Shown here: in pieces, positions 21,937 to 33,476 of the stretch
How positions within the stretch are numbered: the stretch's first letter is position 1
Layout: each line of letters starts with the position of its first letter
Origin: Mortierella sp. BCC40632
Taxonomy: Eukaryota > Mortierellomycota > Mortierellomycetes > Mortierellales > Mortierellaceae
DNA: 37,500 bases
Reading direction: 5' to 3'
NCBI GenBank assembly: GCA_011634665.1
Contig: WAEK01000007.1
Span: 1,402,501 to 1,440,000, forward strand
Position numbers and translations under genes: made by a program
The notes under the pieces: generated by a model
Told to the model about the DNA's origin: nothing
The model's database searches: none
Seen by the model: the letters and a program-made list of their open reading frames with translations, nothing else

Positions 21937-24845
21937 TTACTGGCTCGATCGCTGCCCTTTTGCGCCCCGAGAAGGGGACCTAAATGAAGAAGAGGAAGGA
22001 GGATTGCCCGGTCCAGTTCGAAAGGGGAGGAAGATGGATTTCCAAGACCATTATTACGTCTCAAAGGTCCTTTCTCGCTCTCTCGCATGCTTCTGGCCTC
22101 CTTTTTTTTTCCTGGTCCATCTCGGGTTCCCCAAGTCAGGCCTGAACTTTTCAAGTTCGGGGTCCCCCCCTCCTTCTCCCCCATCTCCTACTGTCGCAAG
22201 TTTTTTTTTTGGGACCCAGTTCCATCATCTAGCGCGCTCTTTCGGCCTCACAACCTCCTTTTGATCTCTCCTTCACACCGCGCTGCCCTTCCTCTTACCA
22301 TAGCTCACACTTTGTCCCTTATTTTTTTTTTCTTTTCAAGCTGTAGTCTTTTCTTGTATATTAGTTCTTTGCTCTTTCTTGCTCCATGTACCATATGCCA
22401 CAATATAGACAAGTGAAGGTCTAGCCCTAAGTGAGATAAAGAGTGTCATCTTTCTCTCTCTCAATGACTCTTTCACAAATAAAAAAAAAAAAATTCCCAC
22501 CGAACAATTTTCTTTTATTCGGATACGAACTGAAATAGGAGGATGAATGAGAGAAGTGGCATGCCCGTGTGAATGGTTATGGGGATAGGAGGATGGTGGT
22601 AGGGGGGAGGGAGAGGAGGGGGGGGAGGGTACCTCGCTCGGGGTTGGCCCAAAAAAAGGTCATTCTGCAAAGTGGAACACTTCCGACCTGGTGCTCAAAA
22701 AAAGAATAAAGTCAGCCTTATGGAATACGGTCAAATGGATATATTGAACCGTCTCTTTTTTTTTTTTTTTTTTTTCTTTCTTTCTTTCTTTTTTTCTTTT
22801 TTTCTTTGCTATTGTTGTAGTCGTAGGAAGTAAATATTTACAGGCAGTCTAGAGAAAGAGTGAGTGGTGCCTTCCCTCTCTCTCTCTTCCTCTCCTCGCT
22901 TCCTCGATAACTAATTGCGAATTACAATAATGTTAATGCAAAGGTGGAGAATGCATAGTTTTTAGTGCGACTGGCTTGCGCGACCGTTTGACCATATGAC
23001 AAAAAGCGTGGAGAAAGGGAGTACTAGGGGGGGGGGGAGGAGGAGGGGCCCAGTTCCACTCCTTTCTCTTTCTCTGTCTCTTTTCTCTTTCAATGTGTGG
23101 CGAGCAAGTAAAGAAAGAAACTATTGGCCTGAGTCACTTTTTTTATTTTCGTGCACAAAGGTGTCTCTCTATCATTACGTCGAGCCTTTGTCCTCTTTTG
23201 ATCGACCATGGTGCACCATTGAGTGAAAGGATGCACCATTGAGCGAGAGACAAGCGAGACACATGTACACAGAAAAGAAAGAGAAAAAAAAAAAAAAAAC
23301 TGGTCCTTCAGCCCGTGGGCGGATGACGCTTGGACCTTGGGTCTTTTTTTTCTTCTTCTTCTTCTTTTGTGAGTCTGTGTTAGAAGTGTTGTTGCACCTC
23401 ACAGTTTCTACCAAGTGTTTAACGCCTCATACACATATACACATACACACGCACCCTGCACCCTTTCTCTCTCTCTCGTCATTTTTATCATTCTTTTGCT
23501 AAGTCCCGTTGTGGACATGCTCTCTCTTTCCCATTCTCCCGAACCTGTAGTGTCCTGAAAAAAAGAGTGCGTGACCCATCGGGGAGACAAACAAGAGCAA
23601 ACAGGTGTATGTTGTTTAGTCAAGTTCTGCTTGAGAGGAGAAAAGAAGGGGTGGGGGGGGGAGGGATAGGAGAAAGAAAACGAGACGAGGATGCCAAGTG
23701 AACACATTGTGCGACCAGGAAAAAAGAAAACAATCAGGCCATGAGGTGGAATTGAGCAAATTGGTACATACACAACAACCACGCCCCATGAACCGAAGGT
23801 TCAATGGCAAAGGGGAAAAGGCAGGGGTGGGAAGGAGAAAGGAGGAGGGGGGGGGGGGAGAAATAGGTACAATGACGAACTACATCGTGGCTCGAGGTTT
23901 GTGCACCAGCATGGGCTTGGGCTGGGCTGACTAGGCTACAGTTCTCATCATGCTAGTCTTCTAGGAGCCAAACAACTTCGCACCTGTTCTAGCTGGCTGT
24001 GAAAAATATGGGCTGTTGAAAAAAAAAAAAAAGTCAATTTCATTCTCTTAATGACTCCATGGGCATGGCAACCCTTTGTGTGACCATCCTCCTCCTGTAG
24101 CTCTTTGAATACGGCAACAGGCACGGCGCACGCCAAAAAATAGTGAAATAACGCGAAAAGGAGAGAGAGAGGGGAGAGGGAGGGGGGTCTCTGCTACAGA
24201 GTAGGCGCCAGGCATGTCCTGCAAAAAAGCTCTAGCAAGTCAGGAATGCGTTCCTTTGTCTTTTTGCATGGTCGCCGAGCGTTCATGCGCAGTGTCCGTC
24301 GAGAATGAACGCAAAAAAGCCCTCTGCAGCTCTACGAGATGCAAGGGGAGAGGGGAGGGAGGAGGACACAGACAGAGGCAATAAAAGAAAAAGTGAAAGG
24401 GGTCAGGATGGGGGCAAAGGGTGCAGTCTGCAGACGTGGGCTACAGTCAGTCTGCAAAGGGATCATTCTCGGACTTGTTCTTTTTTCATTGCCTATCCCT
24501 TTCACTTTCCCCCTTACAGAATACATGAGGCATAGACAGAGAGAGAGAGAGAGAGAGAGGCCAGCAGGTTGTCACATACGTTTGACTGTTCTTGGAGAAA
24601 ACTACTTTACTGTCAGCTGTGTGGTCATGCACAATCGTGGTCCCCCATGTCCATGCCCGTCTTTCCTTTGCTCCTATCTTCCCCCCTGCCTGCTCGCCCG
24701 CTTCCTTTTTCTGTCTTCGGCATGGAATCCCATGCATAAGACATGACGGGCGCGTTCTCAAGCCAAAAGTCAAAAGACCTGGGACAGATTCAGAAGAAAA
24801 GCAGTAATGTGCGCGACATCTGGTCTTCTAAGCCTTTTCCTACAG

Positions 24846-24872
24846 CAACAACAACAACAACAACAACAACAA
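24846..24872 (+). repeat. (CAA)9 trinucleotide repeat
   Basis: Nine perfect CAA units in noncoding DNA. No flanking coding frame with Gln-rich character extends from it. Confidence 0.9.
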
Positions 24873-25533
24873 TGACATCCAATATGTGTATATGTAACCA
24901 TATAGCCATGCAACCTTGCAACCATGCAACTGCAGTAATAACAGTGCAAATGCTTGGTAAGTCGCCGGTGCAGAAGCAAAGGGGACAGGATCCGCATCTG
25001 ACAATGAGGATGACCTTTTTTTTTTTTTCTTCTTTACACGGGATAGACCATCAGGGCACACCTTTTCTTTTCTTCTCTTCTCTTACTATTTGCCCATTCT
25101 AGTTAGCATAGCCAAAAGAAAGTTGCTTTGGTAAGGATGTCTCCTCTACACGAATCAGTGTGGCCTTGGGCTGCTGCATTATGCAAAAAAAAAAAAAAAA
25201 AAAAAAGGTAGACATCTGGATCTAGTCCATGGATCAGTGGTAAGGGGCAACAACGACTAGCCATCCATATTCGCCGACCTGTAAATGTCTAGATCCCTCT
25301 CTCACTTTTTTTGCGATTTTTTTTTAAAAACAATCCAACCGCTCTACCAGCCACGAGTCTTTGAATGGGCTTAGCAATGGAAGGACAAATCAATTTTAGG
25401 CAACAACTAGTCTCAGTATGATCCTCCACAGAGCCTTTGTCGTCCGTTTAGAGATAGAAAGAGAAAGAGAAATTGAGAAGGTAGACGTGTTTGTGAGTTA
25501 ATTCTATTCTGGTGCGGATAAAAAGAAACAGGG

Positions 25534-25565
<32 letters not shown>
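25534..25565. repeat. A32 homopolymer
   Basis: Thirty-two A in a row, the longest homopolymer in the window, followed 195 bp later by an A29 run (25760-25788) and preceded by an A22 run (25185-25206). No target-site duplication or coding remnant is visible beside them. Confidence 0.85.
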
Positions 25566-25566
<1 letters not shown>

Positions 25567-25759
25567 ACATAATGTATCACCTATCATTGGGATACAACCC
25601 AAGAGGGAGGAGAGGTGCCCCAGCTCTCTGTCTCATTTTCTCTCTCTCCCCTAGAGGATGATCCAGCAGACACGTTTGCGATTTTGCATGTATCCGTGGC
25701 TAGTTTAGTTTAAGTGTTGTTAATAAAGGAATGTTTACGGATCTCGGCCCAAGAGAAAG

Positions 25760-25791
<32 letters not shown>

Positions 25792-26873
25792 GGGAGGAGG
25801 AAGAGGGGAGGAGGGACCGTATTCTGCCGAGAGTGAGAGAGTAAGTGATGACAACGCTCACACTTCAGGAATGCACTATTTTGCTTTAGGGGAGATGGAG
25901 GTTGCGTTTAGGCGTGTGCTTTTGCATTTTCACAGAAGGAGAGAGGAGGGGAAGGATGAAGTGGGAATGGTAAGAAGATGGCCTTTTCTACATCCCAACC
26001 CCCCAACCCCTAACCTCCTTCATACTTCTTGGGTCCTTTACTTTCTTCTCTTCTTTTTCTTCCTCTCTCTCCTTCGCCTTCAATAACGCTGAATGAATGA
26101 TATCATTATCTATGCACCCATCCCCCTCCTCAATCCCCATTTTTTACCCCATTGATGCCGCATTAGGCCAAAGAACCGTGCAGGAAGGAGGCGGGGCAGC
26201 GATTCGCCAGACAGGAGAGTGGGGAGGAGGAGGATTGAAGAGAGGCAAGGGGATAAAAAGAGAGGAGAGAGAGTGAGGCCTAGGCTTCGGAATAAGTTCT
26301 AGCAAAGGCGCGTCGACTAGATTTTGCAGGTCGGGGTCCTCTGTGAGCTTTACGTGCCAAAAGGACCATCTTCCCATCTTCCTCTAAAAAAGAGTAAAGT
26401 ACTCCTAGTCCAAAGCACAAGGCAATGGACTTGTTGGGTCATGGTCTACGTTTTTCACTATTCCCCGTGTCCTTTTGATCCTGAGGAGATGAGGGGATTT
26501 GATCCGATGTACTTTTTTGATCCATGGACTCTCATGGTTCTGGTATCGCCTTGGAGAGAGGTCACAGTACATTGCAAATACAAATACACATCAAAGTAAT
26601 TAGAGTAATTATAGCAACAAAGAAAGAAACTATTGGGCCGAAGACTTTTTTTTTTGTTTTTTTCCCTCTTCCTTTCCTTTCCTTTCGCTTAAAAAAAAAA
26701 AAAAAGAAAGCAAGAAAGCAAGAAAGAAAAAGAAAAAAAATAGAAGACAGAAGTATCGATATCAAGAAGGAAAATATAAGGGAGGATTGAAGGTTGTCAT
26801 TGTTGCTTCTTTTCTGTCTTCTTCATTCTGCGGCTACATAAAAAAAAAGTGAGAGGGTGAGATTGGAGAATAC

Positions 26874-28356
26874 TTAGAACTTGAGGGCATGGGGAGCCTG
26901 ACCCTTGGTGAGCGAGAACTTGGAAGCCAAGTACTGGGGGAGGTACTCGACCTTGTTGACGGCCTCCAAGATGAGCTTGTCGGTAGCCTTCTGGACGGCA
27001 ACCTTGTTGGCAGCAAGGGGCTCCTTCTTCTTCTGGCCCTCGAAGAAAGCCTCCTCGGTGGCAGCCTTCTTGGCGCACTTGGAGCGAGCGAAGAAAGCAT
27101 CGTTCAACTGAGCATCGATCTAGAGAAACATTAAAATTCACGTTAATAAAGCTTGATATATTTGGGTCTTCTTTTCAAGCCTAAATCCTGAGTCAGAACA
27201 AACAGTAAAAAAAAAAAAAAACGCGTTCGTAGTTTTACCTTGGCAGCATCAATGTTGACCTTGGTGGAGGTGGCAACGACGTAAGCCTGGTTGACGCGCT
27301 TGAGGGGGACACCGTTGATCTTGAAGGGACCCGAGACCAACAACAAGCCAGACTCGAGCTGCTTCAAGAAGACGACACGCTTGCCGCGGTAACGACCAGC
27401 CAAAAGGATCAAGACGGTACCGGGGGTGATGGTGCTGCGGAGAGCGGCAGTGCGGGCGTGCTTGCGGTTCTTCAAGGGCTTGGTAGCATCCTCAGCCTCG
27501 TAGAAGCGGGGAGCCTTGTTCAAGGCAACAGAGCGAGAGCCACCGTTCTTGGCACCCTTGACCTCAACCTTCTTGGCGGTAGCAGGGGGGCAGACAGCAA
27601 GAGTGCTGACGGGCTTGCGCTTGTACAAGACACGCTTGGCAATGACCTGCGAGCGGCTGTACTTGGAGACGCCGACGGTCAGAAAAGAGTTGCGGGGCTA
27701 ATGATGATGTTGGTATTCCAGGGAATAATGGAGTTAATATCGACTCCCAATTCAAGCTTTTGGATAAAGTATGAGAGATGAATGTCGTGTGTTGGAGAAG
27801 GATAAAAACTATGCTCCCAGTGTTGACTCCCATCATTTGTTGAAAAATAGAAAAAAATAAAAAGCTCCATTTTGTTGCATACACACAAAATAGACAAAAG
27901 TCGATTATGTGCTGTATAAGTGGCGAGTCTGCGCCCTCTTTTTCCCTCATATGAAGGGGTTGTTTGACGGTTGGTATGACTAAATTGAGTTCTGATGGTC
28001 CTGCAAAACGTCTTTGTCATAGATTTGTGCACTGATAACCAAAGAAAAGCATCCTCTTGTCGACCTGGTATATGAGAAATGGTGCAGCCAAACTGTCACA
28101 TCACTACCACCACCCAAATCTCGTCCAATACTGGGAAATGAATAAAGCAAAAAAAAAAAAAAATGTTGTCTTTGTCCCTCTCTCCACTCTTCAGTCATGA
28201 ACAATATTGTCGTTTGTGATTTATGTCGACGTAGAGTGCTTTTCCCCTCTCCTTTGTTGGATTGAAATGGGGTTTTGGAAGAATAAGCGATATCCATATC
28301 CATGGTTTCCTGATAGATTCACAACCGAAGTGTTGATCCCATACCTTGTGAACCAT
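26874..28356 (-). CDS. RPL6: 60S ribosomal protein eL6
   Basis: Firm exons on the minus strand are 27697-27239 and 27119-26874, joined in phase 0. They encode [73 protein letters not shown] and a C-terminus ending HALKF. These are hallmark eL6 segments (KOW-like RNA-binding core, yeast-like LKF end). The protein is a structural component of the large subunit that contacts 25S rRNA. Exon 2 opens at an acceptor, so an upstream start exon is required. The best candidate is 28356-28345, encoding MVHK with donor GTATGG in matching phase 0 and a T-rich leader just upstream; this makes a 647-nt intron. A short first exon plus long intron is common in fungal ribosomal protein genes, but this exon is a prediction. 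About 239 residues in total. Confidence 0.9.
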
Positions 28357-29386
28357 TTCTGATATCTAAGAAAAAAAAAAGTGAAAAGTGACAGAAACGA
28401 AGGGTCAGTACCAGAGTAAAGAAAAGTAGTACGATCTCCTCCGCCGTATCCGTGATTCTCCATAAAGGTTGCTGCAGTAGTCAGTTGGGTCCAGAGGGAC
28501 TGATAGTAAGAGAAGGAGGTGTTGAGAAAAAGGTATCGCTCCCAGCAGGGGAAAAAAACGTCGTTGCGACAAGTGTCGATGAGAGTCATCCAGCAATCTG
28601 GACAGTTGGCGTTTTCCATGGCTTTCTCGCCTTTTCTGATTGGTGTTCTTTTGGTCTGGTGATTCACTCCCAAACTGACAAGTCGAGAGAAAGTGGTCCA
28701 TCAAGTTCAAGAGTGGACCGTTCCATCTCTCCTACTGCCTGGGGTCGAGTCTCCTTTTTTCGCCAGTGATGCAGATGACCCTTGCTCTGAAGGGTGATGG
28801 CGTCTTTCAAAGGTCGGGAATCAGTCGAGGTGAGTAAGGTCATGGCAGATGTCCAGAGTCTTGCTGCATCCATAGATGGAAGCCTGCCTATAGTGACTTT
28901 TGGACCATACCCAAAGGAGTCTCCGGGGAGTCCCAGAACGACACCTGGCATCGTCCATAGGTCCAGTATAGTGCGTCGATACCATCCATGGGGTGAAGAA
29001 TGGATGGATGGTTGGATGGGTGTTGAAAGCTGTATGGATTTTTTTCCATCGGTCGGTCCTACGCATGGATGTCCTGTACCCTCTCAGTCCCTCTCTGCCT
29101 GTCGTACTCTCTCCCTGTCCTGTTTCCCTTTGATCCCCCGACAAAAATTACTTTAGAGACGGAAAAAGGAAGAGCTCTCGAGCCCACTGGCTGCTGGTGC
29201 TTTTCATTCTTGTGATAGTCTCGCACCCCTTAACTACGCTCGATTTTGCCACTGCGGTAACCCAATGCCCGTGCCGTGTGCGGGAAGCGGGGTGACGGGA
29301 CCCAACCAAGTGTTCCAAGATAGTTCGTGATGATAGACATTTCTTTATTAGATCATTCGGGGGTTTGCCATTAAATGCTATTAATC
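28357..29386. other. Spacer between eL6 and YPP1; eL6 promoter with unresolved open frames
   Basis: 1030 bp between the 3' end of the TPR gene and the predicted first exon of eL6. The part next to eL6 is expected to be its promoter; a T-rich tract on the sense strand precedes the ATG. On the minus strand several frames (about 29049-28664 and 28673-28221) have unusually protein-like composition with C-ending codons, but joining them needs introns of 46-50 nt, shorter than any confirmed intron here. They are not called as a gene. Confidence 0.4.
29344..29349 (-). terminator. Poly(A) signal of the YPP1 gene
   Basis: Plus-strand TTTATT reads AATAAA on the minus strand, 38 nt beyond the stop codon of the TPR gene. 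Confidence 0.55.
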
Positions 29387-32300
29387 CTAGTGAAGGTATC
29401 GAGGGACGGCTTCCGCAAACTCGCGAATAGGCCGCGACTGCTCCAGATCCAATGCATACCAGAGGCACTCCTTGGCCCGCTGGAGACGGTCAGAGGCTTC
29501 ATAGACTTTACCCAAGTAAAGCCATGCCTCTGGTGAACTCCAACCCTGAGACTTGGTCGTAGTCTCGAGCGCATTTTCGGCCATCTCAAAGCTGCCGGCG
29601 TCCAAATAGGCACGGCCAACGCGTGTTAAGCAGGCAGTATGATAAGGAGCCAATGCCAGTGCTTTCGAATATGACACTGCGGCCGTCTCCTGGTCATCTT
29701 GTGCTGAATACAATAAGCCCAGCTACAATTAAGAGGAGAGAGAGAGAGGAGATAAAGGGTTAGAACTGAGGAACAATAGAAGAGCGAGGCCATTCGAATG
29801 ACTAAAAAAACAGGTTTTTTCCTACCTGGTACCAGACATCAGGGTTCGAGGCGTCGACACGCTCTGCCTCTTCAATGGCACGAAGAGCTTCTTCCATTCT
29901 CTCCAATCGACGGAATGCAGAGGCAGACATGAGCCAGAGTGTGGCCAGCACAGAATTAGCTCGAGCAGTGCGCAAGGTCGACTTGACTGTTGGACGCTGG
30001 ACTGTCTGAGGAAGACTCAGTTGAGATCGAACTTGAGTGCCGCCGTTGGCAGCCGCTGCAGCTGCTGGTGGAGTCAACTTGCCCTTCTTCTTTGATCCAG
30101 ACGATCCAATTGAGGTCACTGAAGAAGCATAGTTTGGCTTAGGAATGTCTAAGAAGGGAGGGGCAGAAAGGTCAATCGCCGATCAAGTTAGTCTCGTGTG
30201 CTGTTGTGCTAATTCAGTTCTGCACGAATATTAAGAGGCAGAAAATGGACCGACAAGAGCCCTTGCAGGAAGAGGAGGGAGAGAGTGAAAGTGAGAGGGT
30301 AAAAATAGGCTTCATTACCCAAAGTGCTTCCATTATTCGTTCCAAGTCCGTTGCCGAGGTCCGATGCTCCGCTTCTGCTCCTGACGCTCAGAATGCTTCC
30401 AGCGCGTGGACGGCCTCCAGTGGGTACTGAAGAGACCAAATCGGTATCGCTCTGATCCCGTCGACGAATGTTTTGGATGTCATACAGGCTTTCACCCTGA
30501 GCACCAGGTTCAGGCGCAAACACCTTGGTATAAAGGACGAAAAGACCCTCTTGCAGTTCCAGAGCCGACTCGGGACCATTGACCTGATCGTGGAGAACAG
30601 CCTGAGTAATACGAAGTGCAAGATAGTCCTCGCCATCCAGCTGCGAGGCAGAGAATGCGTCTGTAGAAGCAAGATCCCAATCAGACTCTTTCATGCCGAC
30701 AGAGCAAACATCCAATGCACGCTTATACTCCTTTTGTGATGAGAGCAACAAGGCCAAGAGATGCCACGAAGGGATATGAGAAGGGTTGAGGTTCAAGCTT
30801 TGCTTGGCGGCCGTGATCGCCTTGGGAATATCATGCATCTCTGCAAGTTGAAGTCCCAGATGGTAGTGGCCCTCAAAGATCAGAGGTTGTGCCTCGATTG
30901 CTTTTTCGAAGCATTCGACGGCCTCGGCAAAGATAGCAGGGCGCTTTTCGGGCTCATGAACTAATGGGCGTAAATCGAGCGGGTGAGAGAGAAAGACTGG
31001 GGTCGTTAGACAAACAAAGACAGCCACATCCTATAGTTAGTACTCCATAACTGCGACAATAAAGCACAGGAACTTGCCTCCAGTAGCAACCAAGTTGTGA
31101 GCAATGCCCTTGCACTTGTATGCCTCGTAGACGAGTTCCTTTACGTCGTCCTTTTGGAGGTGCTGTTCAATATTCTTCAAGGCACGATCAGCACAGTCCA
31201 AGGCCTCGGCAGGCTTCTTGAGCTCCTTTCCGTAGAGGCGAGATCCGGCAACCATGACGCTGGTGATGTCGTACTCTGACTCGATGTCCTGTCGCACACG
31301 TTGCTCATGAGTAAGCTCCTCGTCGGCTGAGGTGATCTTGACTTTTTGGTTGATCTCTGCCATGTCCAGGTATGCCTTCAATGCCAAAGCGGCCTCGTCG
31401 TACTGACCCATCTCTACCAAAGCAAAGAACAAGAACCGCAGAATTCTTGGGGACTGGAACGTCTTTTGAGAGGCTCTGTAGATGGTCTACATGTACATTT
31501 CCGAGTTATAGCAAAGATGGCAAGATATAAAAAAATGTCAACGTTGTCTTGGAGTTAATTTTTACGTGTCCGAAGAAGAGCCAACGGAGTGGACAAGAGT
31601 GAAAAGGAAAGGAATAAAGTACCTCAACAAGTGCTCGCTTGTCAGCGTCGTTTCCGCCACCAATGAGTTGTCGGTCTTCAACGATCTGCTCAATCATGGC
31701 AAGGACACGCCAGTTCTTTTCGTCCGCCTTGGGGAACGATGTCACAGCATAAAGGGCATCCTCCCAGTAGGCATGAATCTGGGCAATCTCCACACTAAGT
31801 GCTGCAGGATAGAACTGAGATTGCTCACTATTTCAAAAGAAAGAAAAAAAGATAAAGGAAACGGTCAATCAAAAAATGCCAATCCAACACTGGTAATAGC
31901 TCTGTATTCAGACAGCCTCGCTGGTACATACTCGCCAGAGCCAGTGATGCTGCCGGTGCCGTTGCTGGAACTGATCTTGAGAGCTCCTGACAAGGCAGCA
32001 GAAAAGTGGCGGTAGACCGAGGCGCGGCGAGCGAGGCGGAAGTTGCTTGGCCATTGCAGGGCGAGGTTGTGATAAACTCGGAAGGATCGAATCGCTGCCA
32101 GTTGATCACTAGAAAAGATTGTCACGGATAGAGCACATGAATTAGGATGATTACGTTTGAGTCGCAGAGGGGTGTGCATCACAGGGTGGGGATGACCGTT
32201 GATCAAATGCAAACAAATGGCCTGTAATGTCGCCGAAGACGGACTTACCCCTGACGCAGCTTGAGCATGCCTGCTCTGTAGAGTGCCTGCTCTGCCCAAG

Positions 32301-33476
32301 AGTTGAGTTCATCGGAGCGCTCGTTGGGGTTGGATTGAACGAGGACTGAGACGTTGTCATAGGAGACAATAGCCTCTGCGACTCTGCCTTCTTCTTCCAG
32401 CGTGATGCCCTTTACTGTGAGTCCGCAGACGACGAGCGCAAAGTTGTAGCCCATGGGGATCCTGGCAGGTGGGAGCTGGATATTCTGAAGGTAGTGAGCC
32501 ACCCTCTGCAGGCGATCTGATGCATCTGTTGCCAAGGCGGATCTGGCGAGCACAATGGCGGCAAACTAGTAAACCAAAGACACAGGTCAGATCATTGACA
32601 AAGCATCTTGTATGAAATGGGTAAATAATAATAGTAAAGAGGCCACAAGCAACTGATGTGTTTACCTCCTGATGCTCCTCTGTACCCTTGGCAAGGACTG
32701 CCTCCAGCTTCTCGACAGCGCTTTGGATCGATTCTGACTTGATTGATGGGCTAAGTGATGCGACGGCATCGGGGGTGTCGTTCAGAGCGGCTGTTGAAGC
32801 ATTTTGCTGAGACCTCGCTGCCTGCTCGGCTTCTCCGACAGCCATCTCAAGCAGAGCAGTGTTGGCCAGGACTAGCAACCATGGAAAAGTAAAGTAGAGA
32901 AGACACACGCGCGATTGTCATTAGTCATTGACATTCCAATTGCTCTTCGTGCAACCATCAGGTCCCCGAATCCATGGGCGCCTCCTGTGGATGGTTGCAT
33001 TTGACGCATCCCGCAGATGAATGACTTTGTGCTCACACCACACGTTAAAGCGACAGGGGCAGGAGAAGGGTCAGGAACAGGGGAAAGGAGAAGTCATTCT
33101 GCTGATGGACAAGTCATGAGGACCATGACGATGACGGCTGACCGAAATGATTGTCCCTGATTCAGGTTCATCATGTGGTTTGTGGAGCAGATCGTTCAAA
33201 TGGGATGACTGGACCGTAGCTGAGATTGAGAGATGGCGACATTGGGTTGCTCGGGGGAAAGTGTCTGTGCGACATTCTATGAACAGGAACGGGAGACATT
33301 TCCCTTTTCTTCCTCAAGCTTAAAAAAAGGGCACTGCTGGCGAGCGACTTACCAACGCCGTCCTTGTTGTGCTTGATAAAGCGACGGGCGAATTCCGGAA
33401 AGGTGGCATAGTTGGCCTTGGCTCTTGCGCTTTGGAATTCACGCTCGATGGCCTGGGCTTTCGGGGTGAGACTCAT
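29387..33476 (-). CDS. YPP1: TPR protein of the Ypp1/TTC7 family (PI4-kinase complex scaffold)
   Basis: Nine exons on the minus strand: 33476-33353, 32871-32666, 32565-32249, 32108-31932, 31827-31623, 31486-31078, 30960-30319, 30148-29826 and 29722-29387. All phases agree and give 912 residues. The protein is alpha-helical with TPR-like repeats, most clearly ECFEKAIEAQPLIFEGHYHL, then PSHIPSWHLLALLL, ALRAIEEAERVDASNPDVWY, AAVSYSKALALAPYHTACLT and AWLYLGKVYEASDRLQRAKE. A Ser/Gly-rich linker (about 690-760) separates the two TPR blocks, as in TTC7. Ypp1 bridges Efr3 and the PI4-kinase Stt4 at the plasma membrane to make PI4P; this role is inferred from family. Intron 6 (31077-30961) has a GC donor. 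The family call rests on length, TPR layout and the split C-terminal block; other large TPR scaffolds are possible but less likely. Confidence 0.82.
30961..31077 (-). other. GC-AG intron (YPP1 intron 6)
   Basis: On the minus strand exon 6 ends GGAG and the intron begins GCAAGT. The intron ends TTAG, and the phase (1) matches exon 7, giving LVATG-VHEPEKR. The GCAAGT context is the typical strong match expected of a non-canonical GC donor. No GT donor near this point gives a continuous frame into exon 7. Confidence 0.8.

Larger units (their letters stand above)
21820..26873. other. Gene-poor interval between the small RRxS gene and eL6
   Basis: About 5 kb without a supportable gene, between the 3' ends of two convergent genes. 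It contains a CG-alternating tract (21923-21936), an AATAAA before an A-run at 22478, many T-runs, GA and CAA microsatellites, and three long A tracts (25185-25206, 25534-25565, 25760-25788). Frames are short and low-complexity. No RNA gene or mobile element was recognised. Such a long convergent spacer is unusual beside the 225-400 bp spacers at 7-12 kb. Confidence 0.55.

Noticed and set aside
25185..25788. Long A tracts as tails of retroposed copies
   Set aside because: No coding or RNA-derived body, and no flanking direct repeats, could be seen next to the A22, A32 or A29 runs.
16129..26873. tRNA, 5S rRNA or spliceosomal RNA genes in the gene-poor interval
   Set aside because: No B-box-like GGTTCRANYCC with partner stems and no snRNA-like core was noticed by eye; a covariance-model scan would be decisive.
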